Source of the DNA: Polaribacter sp. SA4-10
GTDB taxonomy: Bacteria > Bacteroidota > Bacteroidia > Flavobacteriales > Flavobacteriaceae
DNA: 64,000 nucleotides
Assembly: GCF_002163835.1 (NCBI RefSeq)
Contig: NZ_CP019331.1
Coordinates: 1,897,001 to 1,961,000, forward strand
Direction: 5' to 3'
The notes under the pieces: model-generated
Told to the model about the DNA's origin: nothing
The model's input: only the letters and a program-made list of their open reading frames with translations
The model's database searches: none
Made by a program: the position numbers and the translations under genes
Part shown: in pieces, positions 45,096-53,441 of the stretch
Layout of the letters: the number at the start of each line of letters is the position of its first letter
Numbering within the stretch: the first letter of the stretch is position 1

Positions 45096-45402
45096 CGTCA
45101 ATAGCAGAACCCTTATTTCTATGTTATTTACACCTTTTTATCTATATCATAATATAAGAGACATCACTTTTTTTTAGAAAATAATTGACTATAAATCTAC
45201 CTGCCTTTTATTTAATAAATACTAAAATGAATATTTTGGACTTTAAATTTTAATCAATATAAATTAATCACTTCTTTTAAGCTCTAAAAAAAAATACTGA
45301 AATAAGGTTATTAATTAAAGGTACAACAATCTGAAACATCAGGTAAATAGCAGATAGCTACTTAAAGAACTTTAAACCCATCAACTAACCTAAAAATATA
45401 AG
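45096..45402. other. Intergenic region without recognised genes
   Basis: This is an AT-rich gap of about 300 bp between rodA and the rpsT terminator. No frame of useful length, RNA gene, repeat or clear promoter was recognised on either strand. Confidence 0.6.
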
Positions 45403-45440
45403 AACAAAAAAAAAGCTCTTAATTAAAATTTAGAGCTTTT
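45403..45440 (-). terminator. Terminator of rpsT
   Basis: On the minus strand aaaagctct ... agagctttttttttg forms a 9-bp stem with a 12-nt loop and a long T run, 22 bp past the rpsT stop codon. Confidence 0.85.
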
Positions 45441-45461
45441 AAATATTTTAAAAATAAAATC

Positions 45462-45713
45462 TTACAATGCAGCAACGTGCTTTGTTAATTTAGATTTTAA
45501 GTTAGCTGCTTTGTTTTTGTGAATAATGTTATTCTTAGCTAATTTATCTAACATAGAAATAACTTTACCTAACATTCCTTGAGCTTCATCTTTACTTTCA
45601 GCAGAACGTAAATCTCTAACAGCATTACGAGTAGTTTTATGCTGATATTTATTACGCAATCTTTTTGCTTCGTTTCCTCTAATTCTCTTTAATGCTGACT
45701 TATGATTTGCCAT
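45462..45713 (-). CDS. rpsT: 30S ribosomal protein S20
   Basis: The 83-residue basic protein matches S20 over its length: [20 protein letters not shown], then a helix bundle with [16 protein letters not shown], ending [20 protein letters not shown]. It binds 16S rRNA early in 30S assembly. It lies downstream of the tRNA-Glu gene on the same strand (35 bp gap), so both may share a transcript, and it has its own strong terminator. Confidence 0.98.
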   Translation of the reverse strand: MANHKSALKRIRGNEAKRLRNKYQHKTTRNAVRDLRSAESKDEAQGMLGKVISMLDKLAKNNIIHKNKAANLKSKLTKHVAAL

Positions 45714-45748
45714 AATTCTTAATTTATTAGTTTTTTTATTAAAACTTG

Positions 45749-45820
45749 TAGTCCGTACGGGAATCGAACCCGTGTTACATGGATGAAAACCATGCGTCCT
45801 AACCCCTAGACGAACGGACC
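45749..45820 (-). tRNA. tRNA-Glu (anticodon UUC)
   Basis: The minus strand reads a 72-nt cloverleaf. The acceptor 5' strand ggtccgt pairs with acggact, the D arm is in tcgtctaggggttaggacg, the anticodon stem catgg/ccatg encloses ttttcat with anticodon TTC, and the T arm is acgggttcgattcccgt. The 3' CCA is not encoded. It lies between proS and rpsT, all on the minus strand. Confidence 0.95.
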
Positions 45821-45918
45821 ATTACAAAGAGGTTAATGCCTCAATTGCGGGTGCAAATATACACTGTTTTTTAAATTCTGCAATAGTTTTTGAAAAAAAT
45901 TTACTTTTTTTTTCAAAA

Positions 45919-47397
45919 TTAATATGCCTTTGCAAAAAGCACCTTTTTTGTTGATGGTTTCCCTGTTAAAATACAGGCTCCAATTTCTTCTTTTGCATCA
46001 TTAGGAATACACCTAATCGTTGCTTTTGTAATCTCCTTTATCTTGTCCTCAGTCTCCTCTGTTCCATCCCAATGAGCAGAAACAAAGCCTCCTTTGTTTT
46101 CTATTGCATCTTTAAATTCTTCAAAAGTTGCAACTTCAGTTGTATGGGCAGTTCTGTAATTAATTGCTTTGGCAAATAAATTCTCTTGAATTTCTTCTAA
46201 AAGATTTTCAACAAAAGAAACTGCATCAACTTGTGCAACTGTTTGTTTCTCTAAAGTGTCTCTTCTAGCTATTTCTAGCGTTCCATTTTTTAAATCACGA
46301 TTTCCTATAGCAATTCTTACAGGAACCCCTTTTAACTCATATTCTGCAAATTTTGCTCCTGGTCTATAAGTATCTCTAGTATCAAACTTAACAGAAATTC
46401 CTTTTTTCCGTAATTCTTTTACAATTACGTTTACTTTTTCTGAAATTGCTTCTAATTGCTCATCACCTTTATAAATTGGAATTATTGCAACTTGAATTGG
46501 CGCTAATTTAGGAGGTAAAACCAACCCTAAATCATCTGAATGTGTCATAATTAACCCACCAATTAAACGGGTAGAAACTCCCCAGGAAGTTGCCCAAACA
46601 TATTCTTGTTTCCCTTCTTTTGAAGTGTATTTAACATCAAATGCTTTTGCGAAATTTTGTCCTAAAAAGTGACTTGTTCCAGCTTGTAAAGCTTTTCCAT
46701 CTTGCATTAAAGCTTCAATTGTATAGGTGTCTACCGCACCAGCAAAACGCTCACTATCAGACTTTACACCTTTAACAACTGGCATCGCCATAAAGTTTTC
46801 AGCAAAAGTTGCATATACTTCTTGCATCTGTTTTGCTTCAGCAACTGCTTCATTTTTTGTTGCATGAGCTGTATGACCTTCTTGCCATAAAAATTCTGCA
46901 GTTCTTAAAAATAAGCGTGTACGCATTTCCCAACGAACTACATTTGCCCATTGATTTATTAATAGTGGTAAATCTCTATAAGATTGAATCCAACCTTTAT
47001 ATGTGCTCCAAATAATAGCTTCAGAAGTTGGTCTTACAACTAATTCTTCTTCTAATTTCGCATCTGGATCTACACGTAATTTACCTGGATTATCAGGATC
47101 ATTTTGTAAGCGATAATGAGTAACTACTGCACATTCTTTTGCAAAACCTTCAGCATTTTTCTCTTCTGCTTCAAATAGACTTTTAGGTACAAAAAGAGGG
47201 AAATAGGCATTCTCATGTCCTGTTTCTTTAAACATTCTATCTAATTCAGCTTGCATTTTTTCCCAAATAGCATACCCATAAGGTTTAATAACCATACAGC
47301 CTCTTACTGCAGAGTTTTCTGCAAGATCTGCTTTTACTACTAATTCGTTATACCATTTAGAGTAATCTTCTGCTCGTTTTGTTAACTTCTTGCTCAT
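45919..47397 (-). CDS. proS: Prolyl-tRNA synthetase
   Basis: The 492-residue class II synthetase is of the shorter, archaeal/eukaryote-like type without the editing insertion of the E. coli enzyme. Motif 2 is in [27 protein letters not shown]. Motif 3 is [26 protein letters not shown]. An anticodon-binding domain (about 300-395; [13 protein letters not shown] start) and a C-terminal zinc-like domain ending KKVLFAKAY follow. It charges tRNA-Pro. It is upstream of tRNA-Glu on the same strand and divergent from the lipoprotein gene. Confidence 0.97.
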   Translation of the reverse strand: MSKKLTKRAEDYSKWYNELVVKADLAENSAVRGCMVIKPYGYAIWEKMQAELDRMFKETGHENAYFPLFVPKSLFEAEEKNAEGFAKECAVVTHYRLQNDPDNPGKLRVDPDAKLEEELVVRPTSEAIIWSTYKGWIQSYRDLPLLINQWANVVRWEMRTRLFLRTAEFLWQEGHTAHATKNEAVAEAKQMQEVYATFAENFMAMPVVKGVKSDSERFAGAVDTYTIEALMQDGKALQAGTSHFLGQNFAKAFDVKYTSKEGKQEYVWATSWGVSTRLIGGLIMTHSDDLGLVLPPKLAPIQVAIIPIYKGDEQLEAISEKVNVIVKELRKKGISVKFDTRDTYRPGAKFAEYELKGVPVRIAIGNRDLKNGTLEIARRDTLEKQTVAQVDAVSFVENLLEEIQENLFAKAINYRTAHTTEVATFEEFKDAIENKGGFVSAHWDGTEETEDKIKEITKATIRCIPNDAKEEIGACILTGKPSTKKVLFAKAY

Positions 47398-47561
47398 AAA
47401 TTAAAAGTTTGGCACAAATATTGTTACCTTTAAAGTGAAAATTTTGTTAAAATTGTTTTGTATACAAAAACTGTACAAAACTACTATAAAATGGTTAGAG
47501 ACCAAGTAAAGTTTATAGTTTTTATATAACATATTAGTAACCATTAAAAAAACATATCATT

Positions 47562-48653
47562 ATGAAACTACGTTATACAAACCTCAACCTTAAACAACTT
47601 AGCTTATTATTTATTTCTAGTTTGTTGCTGGTTTCTTGTGGAACTTACCAAAACACATATACTAATGATGGTATTTATGACGATGAAACATCAGTAAAAC
47701 AAAAAAGAAACGTTATTGTTGCTGATGAAAATGAATTTAGAGAATATAATGACAATTACTTTACTAAAAAATTAGAAAATTTAGAAAGCATTGATAATAA
47801 TGAAATTTTTACAGATGTAGAAGACTATAATTCTGTAGATAATGAATTTGTTGATGATGAAACAATTGATGAAGCTCTTAATTATAATGCAAATGAACCT
47901 TGGGGATATAATGATAATAATGATATTGTAGTAAATGTTGTTTTAAACACATCTCCATATTGGGACAATTATTATGGTCATGGTTATGGATTTAATGATA
48001 ACTGGGGATATAGAAATTGGGGTTATAATAATGCTCGTTTTTGGAATTACAATCCATATTGGCGCCCTTACCACGCTGCTTATTACTGGAATACCGGTTT
48101 TTACACACCTTACCAATATTCTCCTTATTATAATCCATATAGATATTATAATACAAACAGATACAACAATAGTTATTCTAGAAACACAAATTACGGAAGA
48201 AGAACTACTAACAGTAACAGTACTTACAGAAGAAGCAGTACAAACTCTAGATATTCAAATTCAACAGGCAGAAGAAGCACTGTTAGTAAACCGTCTACAA
48301 ACTCTATAAGAAGGAGAAGTACATCAACAACAACTAATCCTAAGAAAAGATCTACAACTAAAACAAGAAGAACTACAACTCCAACAAGAAGAACTACAAC
48401 TCCAACAAGAAGAAGCTCTTCAAATACTTCAAGAAGTAGCACTTCTAAAAGACGCAGTAGTCGCAGTAGTTCAAAAAGTAAAAGAGACAACAGCACAAGT
48501 ATAAATAGCAACAATAATTCTAATACTCGAAATTCGGTAAGACGTGGAAGCACTTCATCAACTAGAAGTAATTCAAGTAGTTCTTCTTCAAGAAGTTCAT
48601 CATCATCAAGCAGAAGCAGTTCAAGTAATTCTTCATCTAGAAGAAGAAACTAA
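47562..48653 (+). CDS. Lipoprotein with Ser/Arg-rich low-complexity tail
   Basis: The 363-residue protein has a lipobox LLVSCGTYQ (Cys26). An acidic segment (about 35-115) is followed by an Asn/Tyr/Trp/Gly-rich part (about 125-215; WDNYYGHGYGFNDNWGY, RYYNTNRYNNSYS), then a tail of about 145 residues almost wholly of Ser, Arg, Thr and Asn. The tail includes two RRTTTPT units encoded by 21-bp DNA repeats. It should be an envelope lipoprotein with a disordered, highly positive tail. Similar genes lie next to proS in other flavobacteria. The function is unknown; the tail could bind nucleic acid, LPS or polysaccharide. Confidence 0.8.
   Translation: MKLRYTNLNLKQLSLLFISSLLLVSCGTYQNTYTNDGIYDDETSVKQKRNVIVADENEFREYNDNYFTKKLENLESIDNNEIFTDVEDYNSVDNEFVDDETIDEALNYNANEPWGYNDNNDIVVNVVLNTSPYWDNYYGHGYGFNDNWGYRNWGYNNARFWNYNPYWRPYHAAYYWNTGFYTPYQYSPYYNPYRYYNTNRYNNSYSRNTNYGRRTTNSNSTYRRSSTNSRYSNSTGRRSTVSKPSTNSIRRRSTSTTTNPKKRSTTKTRRTTTPTRRTTTPTRRSSSNTSRSSTSKRRSSRSSSKSKRDNSTSINSNNNSNTRNSVRRGSTSSTRSNSSSSSSRSSSSSSRSSSSNSSSRRRN
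48366..48407 (+). repeat. Tandem 21-bp coding repeat (two units)
   Basis: Two units of agaagaactacaactccaac plus a lie in frame within the lipoprotein tail and encode RRTTTPT twice. Repeats of this kind can change copy number by slippage without breaking the frame. Confidence 0.7.
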
Positions 48654-48686
48654 AACTTGATTTCTAAAACATTAAAAAATAGTAGC

Positions 48687-50072
48687 ATGAAAAAAAAAAT
48701 TATAATAGCGATATTAATCGCAGTAACTTATACGTCCTACTCTCAATCTCTAGGCTACCAAGATTTAGCTTTGGTTTTTTCTCAAAACGATGAAAATGGA
48801 TCTGCTCGTTTTACATCTATGAGTGGCGCTTTTGGAGCATTAGGAGGCGATATTTCTTCAATAAATAGTAACCCTGCAGGAATTGCAGTTTTTAATAACA
48901 GTGCTTTTTCTGGAACTATTAATTCAAGAAATTCTGATATTACATCTACTTACTACGGAAACTCTTTAACAACTCAAAATCAATTTTTTAATCTTTCTCA
49001 TGCAGGAGCTGTACTCGTTTTTGATATCGCCAACAATTCTGAATGGAGCAAGTTTGCAGTTGGGTTTAACTATAGAATAACAAAAGATTTTAATGATAAT
49101 TTTCTAGCACAAGGGAATAGCGGAGTTGCTACTTTTACTGAATTTCCTTTAGACAACAATACAACTCCAATAGATTATTCAATTGCAGATGAACAACGTT
49201 TTACAAACAAAAACGGTGGAGAAATGAGTGAATTAAATTTGGCTTTTTCATCTGTACATCAGAACAATTTATATCTTGGTGTAGGTTTTAATTTCTACGA
49301 TCTTAATTTTAGTCAAAGATCTACTTTAACAGAATTTAATAGTGATGGAAACGGCAATGAATTAGACGCTTATTTTTACCAAGAAAACATTACAACAGCA
49401 GCTGGTTTTTCTGCAAATGCAGGTTTTATATACAAAGCACACTCTAATTTTAGATTTGGTTTAGCCTACCAAACACCAACTTGGTTTTCAGAAGTGTTTG
49501 AAACAACAAATATTGTTGAAAATGATGGTTATTTTGGGGATACTGAAATTTCAGTAAACAATGACAATGCAATTTATAATAATACATCTGGCGGGTATTA
49601 TCCATCACAAGAATTTATTTATAGTTTAAAAACACCAAGTAAATTAACAGCAAGTGCTGCTTTTATTTTTGGTAAAAATGGATTATTAAGTTTAGATTAC
49701 ATCAATAAAAAATATAAAAACATAAAATTATCAAATGATAATTTTACTCTAGAAAATCAATTTTTTCAAAACGAATTAAGAAATACACATTCTTTTAATG
49801 TTGGTACAGAATGGAGAATGAATCGTTTTAGTGTTCGTGGAGGTTATAAATTTGAACAAAGTCCAGATAAATTAGCTTTAGACACAGACAATTTAGAAGG
49901 TTATTCTTTAGGTGGTGGCTATAACTTTGGTGGTTTTAAATTAGACTTTGCTTTTAGCGACAATAATAGAACAGGATTGTATAATTTTTATCCACAATAT
50001 AATACAGTAAATGCAGCAGATTTAAACATAGACAATAGAACAGTAACTGCAACATTTACTCTAAATTTATAA
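48687..50072 (+). CDS. OmpP1/FadL-type outer-membrane transport protein
   Basis: The protein has 461 residues from the ATG at 48687, which gives a clean signal peptide (KKKIIIAILIAVTYTSYSQ). The mature barrel starts SLGYQDLALVFSQND, with ALGGDISSINSNPAGIAVFNN, the FadL-like signature, and continues in beta strands to TVTATFTLNL. Relatives carry fatty acids and other hydrophobic compounds across the outer membrane. The frame is open to a TTG at 48657, which would add ten residues before the signal, so it is not used here. It follows the lipoprotein gene by 33 bp and is probably cotranscribed with it. Confidence 0.9.
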   Translation: MKKKIIIAILIAVTYTSYSQSLGYQDLALVFSQNDENGSARFTSMSGAFGALGGDISSINSNPAGIAVFNNSAFSGTINSRNSDITSTYYGNSLTTQNQFFNLSHAGAVLVFDIANNSEWSKFAVGFNYRITKDFNDNFLAQGNSGVATFTEFPLDNNTTPIDYSIADEQRFTNKNGGEMSELNLAFSSVHQNNLYLGVGFNFYDLNFSQRSTLTEFNSDGNGNELDAYFYQENITTAAGFSANAGFIYKAHSNFRFGLAYQTPTWFSEVFETTNIVENDGYFGDTEISVNNDNAIYNNTSGGYYPSQEFIYSLKTPSKLTASAAFIFGKNGLLSLDYINKKYKNIKLSNDNFTLENQFFQNELRNTHSFNVGTEWRMNRFSVRGGYKFEQSPDKLALDTDNLEGYSLGGGYNFGGFKLDFAFSDNNRTGLYNFYPQYNTVNAADLNIDNRTVTATFTLNL

Positions 50073-50095
50073 AACCTATTTTAAAACAAAATAAC

Positions 50096-50143
50096 GAGCT
50101 GCTTAAATTGATCAGAAAACAATCAACTTAAGTCGCTTTTTTT
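50096..50143 (+). terminator. Terminator after the FadL-type gene
   Basis: agctgcttaaattgat and atcaacttaagtcgct form an imperfect stem of about 16 bp (three mismatches) followed by a T run, 24 bp past the stop codon. Confidence 0.7.
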
Positions 50144-50181
50144 ATATCCTTAAAAACAAGTCTATTTCCCTTTTTTTGCAT

Positions 50182-50189
50182 TAATTTTG
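50182..50189 (+). promoter_or_regulatory. -7 box of the nfu-menG-porT operon
   Basis: TAATTTTG fits TAnnTTTG and lies 17 nt before the ATG of the Nfu gene. No clear -33 element is seen. Confidence 0.4.
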
Positions 50190-50206
50190 CAGCTCATTTT
50201 TTTATT

Positions 50207-51112
50207 ATGAAAAACACTCAGATTATCATTCAAGAAACAACTAACGATACCATTATAAAATTTAATAGTAATCAAATTTTAATTAATGGTGGAAGTTATG
50301 AATTTAACAATATTGACGAGGCAAAAAACTCGCCTTTAGCACAAGAATTATTCTATTTACCTTTTGTAAAAAAGATTTTTGTTACCGCTAATTTTATAGC
50401 ACTTCAACGTTTTGACATTGTAGAATGGATTGACGTACAAGAAGAAGTAAGAGAGCAAATAGAAGCTTATTTAAATGATGGAAATGTTGTTATAAATGAG
50501 AAAAGTGCATCCACAAAAAAAGAAGCTATAGAAGTTTATGCAGAAGTTACTCCAAATCCATCAGTAATGAAATTTGGAACAAATAAAGCATTAACACAAA
50601 CAGATGTTGAGTTTAAAAACATAGATGAGGCAAACCAATCATCTCCTTTAGCGCAAGCAATTTTTAACTTTTCTTTTGTAAAAGAAGTTTTTATTTCTGA
50701 TAATTATATCTCTATCACAAAGTATGATATGGTAGAATGGAATGAAGTTTATGGAGAAGTTAGAACATTTATTAGAGAATATTTGGCTGATGGAAAAACC
50801 ATTATAAAGGAATTACCAAAAACTACATCTTCTTCAGTTGAAACAGTTGAAGCACCTGAAGTTAAACTTGAAGGAATTGCTGCTCAAATTGTAGATATTT
50901 TAGATGAATACATAAAACCTGCTGTTGCTTCAGATGGAGGAAATATTGCTTTTCAATCTTATAATGAAGAGCATAAAGTTGTGAGCGTAATTTTACAAGG
51001 AGCTTGCAGTGGTTGCCCTTCTTCTACTGCAACTTTAAAAAACGGAATAGAAAATTTATTAAAAGAAATGTTACCAAATCAAATTAATGAAGTGGTAGCC
51101 ATTAACGGATAA
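50207..51112 (+). CDS. Nfu-type iron-sulfur scaffold protein with doubled N-domain
   Basis: The 301-residue protein has two Nfu N-terminal domains in tandem (about 12-95 and 115-200). Each contains SPLAQ, FVK-(I/V)F, the turn to (R/K)-(F/Y)-D-(I/M)-VEW and a closing YL-DG. A C-terminal NifU-like domain (about 222-301) carries the cluster site GACSGCPSST. Such proteins receive and pass on Fe-S clusters. Most bacterial Nfu proteins have one N-domain or none. It starts an operon with menG 11 bp later and porT. Confidence 0.93.
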   Translation: MKNTQIIIQETTNDTIIKFNSNQILINGGSYEFNNIDEAKNSPLAQELFYLPFVKKIFVTANFIALQRFDIVEWIDVQEEVREQIEAYLNDGNVVINEKSASTKKEAIEVYAEVTPNPSVMKFGTNKALTQTDVEFKNIDEANQSSPLAQAIFNFSFVKEVFISDNYISITKYDMVEWNEVYGEVRTFIREYLADGKTIIKELPKTTSSSVETVEAPEVKLEGIAAQIVDILDEYIKPAVASDGGNIAFQSYNEEHKVVSVILQGACSGCPSSTATLKNGIENLLKEMLPNQINEVVAING

Positions 51113-51123
51113 TTTAATTATTT

Positions 51124-51852
51124 ATGTCAAAAATCATCAAACCATACAAAGATTCAGAATTAGGAAAGAAAGAGCAAGTAACAAAAATGTTTGATGCAAT
51201 TTCTGAAAATTATGACGGCTTAAACCGTGTAATTTCTTTAGGAATTGATGTAAAATGGCGTAAAAAAGTAGTTGAAATTGTTGGTAAAAATAACCCGAAA
51301 CAAATTTTAGATATAGCAACAGGAACAGGAGATTTAGCTTTAATGATGGCAAAATTAAACCCTGTAAAAGTTGTTGGTTTAGATATTTCTGCAGGAATGT
51401 TAGCAGTTGGAAAACAAAAAATTGCCAAAGAAAATTTATCTAATAAGATAGAAATGATTGTTGGCGATTCTGAAGACATGCCTTTTGATGACAATACTTT
51501 TGATGCAATTACTGTTTCTTTTGGAGTACGTAATTTTGCTCATTTAGATAAAGGAATTACAGAAATTGCAAGAGTTTTAAAACCAACGGGAGTTTTAGTT
51601 ATTTTAGAAACTTCTAACCCAACAAAATTTCCTTTTAAACAAGGTTATAAATTATACACCAATTTATTCTTACCTATTGTTGGCAAATTATTTTCAAAAG
51701 ATAAAGTTGCCTATTCATATTTATCTGAATCTGCAAATTCTTTTCCTTTTGGTAATGAGTTCAACAATATTTTACAAAAAAATGGGTTTACCAATACAGA
51801 ACATAAGCCTGTAACTTTTGGAGTTGCTACAATTTATACTGCACGTAAATAA
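51124..51852 (+). CDS. menG: Demethylmenaquinone methyltransferase
   Basis: The 242-residue class I SAM-dependent methyltransferase is of the UbiE/MenG family. The SAM site is [16 protein letters not shown], followed by [42 protein letters not shown] and the family segment [15 protein letters not shown] [16 protein letters not shown]. It makes menaquinone in the last step of the pathway; flavobacteria usually use menaquinone-6. It is 11 bp after the Nfu gene and its TAA overlaps the porT ATG by one base. Confidence 0.96.
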   Translation: MSKIIKPYKDSELGKKEQVTKMFDAISENYDGLNRVISLGIDVKWRKKVVEIVGKNNPKQILDIATGTGDLALMMAKLNPVKVVGLDISAGMLAVGKQKIAKENLSNKIEMIVGDSEDMPFDDNTFDAITVSFGVRNFAHLDKGITEIARVLKPTGVLVILETSNPTKFPFKQGYKLYTNLFLPIVGKLFSKDKVAYSYLSESANSFPFGNEFNNILQKNGFTNTEHKPVTFGVATIYTARK

Positions 51853-52553
51853 TGATTAGTAAAAGAATCTTAATTTTTGGTTTTTTCCTTTTAACTTCTC
51901 TTGCTTTTTATGCACAAAGAGATCAAGTAGAATATTTACCAACTTTTGATAACCGAAAAATACATTATGGTTTTTATTTAGGCTTAAATAAAAACGATTT
52001 TAAACTAAACTTAAGAGAGAGCAATATAACAAATGCAGACATAATTGTAGAAGCAGCTGCTGGTTTTAATGTTGGTTTAGTTGCAGATTTACGTTTACAC
52101 AAAAATTTAAGTTTACGTTTAGAACCAGGTTTAGTAAGTAATACCAAAAAAATTTATTTTAATCATTTAGCTACACCACAAGATAGCGTTAGAGAAATTG
52201 GATCTACCTATTTACATGTGCCACTAGTTTTTAAATTTAGCACAGATAGATATAAAAATATTCGCCCATATTTGTTAGCAGGAGTTTCTTATGATTATAA
52301 CTTTTCTAGTAACGAAAGAAATCAGGATGATAATTCTGCCGGACAATTTAGAATGAAAACGCACAACTTTATGTATGAAGTTGGTATTGGAATAGATGTT
52401 TATTTATATTTCTTTAAATTCTCTCCATCTATTAGAGGCGTTTTTGCAATGAATAATGAGATAAAATATGATGACGATGCTAACAGCCAATGGACAGCTC
52501 CTATAAATTACATGGGAACTCGTGGTGTTTTTCTAACATTTGCTTTTGAGTAA
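51852..52553 (+). CDS. porT: Type IX secretion outer-membrane protein PorT
   Basis: The 233-residue protein has a signal peptide (about 1-21, ending AFYAQ) and an eight-strand-type beta barrel. The mature start QVEYLPTFDNRKIHYGFYLG, the segment LNVGLVADLRLHKNL-like FNVGLVADLRLHKNLSLRLEPG, and the end MGTRGVFLTFAFE match the PorT (SprT in Flavobacterium) family. PorT is required for type IX secretion. It overlaps the menG stop by one base (TAATG), a strong sign of coupled translation. The other secretion genes of this window, gldKLMN, lie 30 kb away. Confidence 0.87.
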   Translation: MISKRILIFGFFLLTSLAFYAQRDQVEYLPTFDNRKIHYGFYLGLNKNDFKLNLRESNITNADIIVEAAAGFNVGLVADLRLHKNLSLRLEPGLVSNTKKIYFNHLATPQDSVREIGSTYLHVPLVFKFSTDRYKNIRPYLLAGVSYDYNFSSNERNQDDNSAGQFRMKTHNFMYEVGIGIDVYLYFFKFSPSIRGVFAMNNEIKYDDDANSQWTAPINYMGTRGVFLTFAFE

Positions 52554-52646
52554 ACTTTTATTAGCTACAAAGGCTCAAAGTAAAAAAAGTTACAAAGTTA
52601 TTCTTGATACAATTTCATTGAAAAATTAAAATCATTCTAACTGATT

Positions 52647-53372
52647 TTACCGTCTAAACTCACTCAATAAAATTGCAGTTGCAGTTGCAACATTTAAACT
52701 TTCAGTTTCTTGAGTTTCTCCAAAACGTGGAATAGAAATTTTATTAGTTACTAATGTTTTTATTTCTTCCGAAATACCGTTAGCTTCATTTCCCATAATA
52801 AGAATTCCTTGCTTTGGTAATTTCGTTTTATACACATTTTCACCATCCATGTCTGCAATAAATGTTGGTAATTTTGTTTCTTTCAAATATACTTCTAAAT
52901 CAACATAATGAATCGCTATTCTAGTTAAAGAACCCATAGAAGCTTGCACTACTTTTTGATTGTAACAGTCTACAGTTTCATTAGAACAAATAAGTTGAGA
53001 AACCCCAAACCAATCACACAAACGAATTATTGTACCTAAATTCCCAGGATCATTAATTGCATCTAAAGCAACAATTAATCCTTTCTTTTCAATTGAATTT
53101 TCATCAGGAATTTTAAATAAACCAAAAACTTTATTTGGAGTTTTTAAGTTGCTTATTTTTTTTAATTCCGTTTCAGAAATTAGTATAATTTTATCAGTAG
53201 AAATATTAGTAGAAAAATCATCTGTACAAAACAGTGTTTCCAAAGAAAAAGAAGAATTCAATAATTCTTGTACAACCTTTACACCTTCAGCAATAAATAA
53301 TTTATGCTTCTGTCTATACTTTTTTTGAGATAAACTTGTTATTAATTTAAGTTGATTTTTTGAGATACTCAT
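52647..53372 (-). CDS. SpoU/TrmH-family RNA methyltransferase
   Basis: The 241-residue protein belongs to the SPOUT class. An N-terminal RNA-binding part (about 1-85; KLFIAEGVKVVQELL) is followed by the knotted catalytic domain with ALDAINDPGNLGTIIRLCDWF (motif 1), LIMGNEANGIS (motif 2) and ISIPRFGETQETESLNVATA (motif 3). It should 2'-O-methylate a ribose in rRNA or tRNA; the target base cannot be read from sequence. It is divergent from tamL. Confidence 0.93.
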   Translation of the reverse strand: MSISKNQLKLITSLSQKKYRQKHKLFIAEGVKVVQELLNSSFSLETLFCTDDFSTNISTDKIILISETELKKISNLKTPNKVFGLFKIPDENSIEKKGLIVALDAINDPGNLGTIIRLCDWFGVSQLICSNETVDCYNQKVVQASMGSLTRIAIHYVDLEVYLKETKLPTFIADMDGENVYKTKLPKQGILIMGNEANGISEEIKTLVTNKISIPRFGETQETESLNVATATAILLSEFRR

Positions 53373-53386
53373 TAATTGATTGTAAA

Positions 53387-53418
53387 TTGAAATAAACCGT
53401 TGAAAAATACTATTTTTG
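53387..53418 (+). promoter_or_regulatory. Promoter of tamL
   Basis: TTG (53387-53389), a 21-nt spacer and TATTTTTG (53411-53418) fit the Bacteroidetes pattern. The expected transcription start (about 53424) lies after the possible TTG start codon at 53400 and before the ATG at 53442. Confidence 0.5.
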
Positions 53419-53441
53419 ATGTTAATAGCGCTGCTAAAGTA

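Noticed and set aside
48224..48553. Long Leu/Val-rich antisense frame under the lipoprotein tail
   Set aside because: It is the mirror of the Ser/Arg/Thr-rich coding repeats; low-complexity codons leave antisense frames open by composition.
53400..53441. Longer TamL starting at TTG 53400
   Set aside because: The predicted -7 box at 53411-53418 lies downstream of it, and the ATG at 53442 gives a clean lipoprotein signal.
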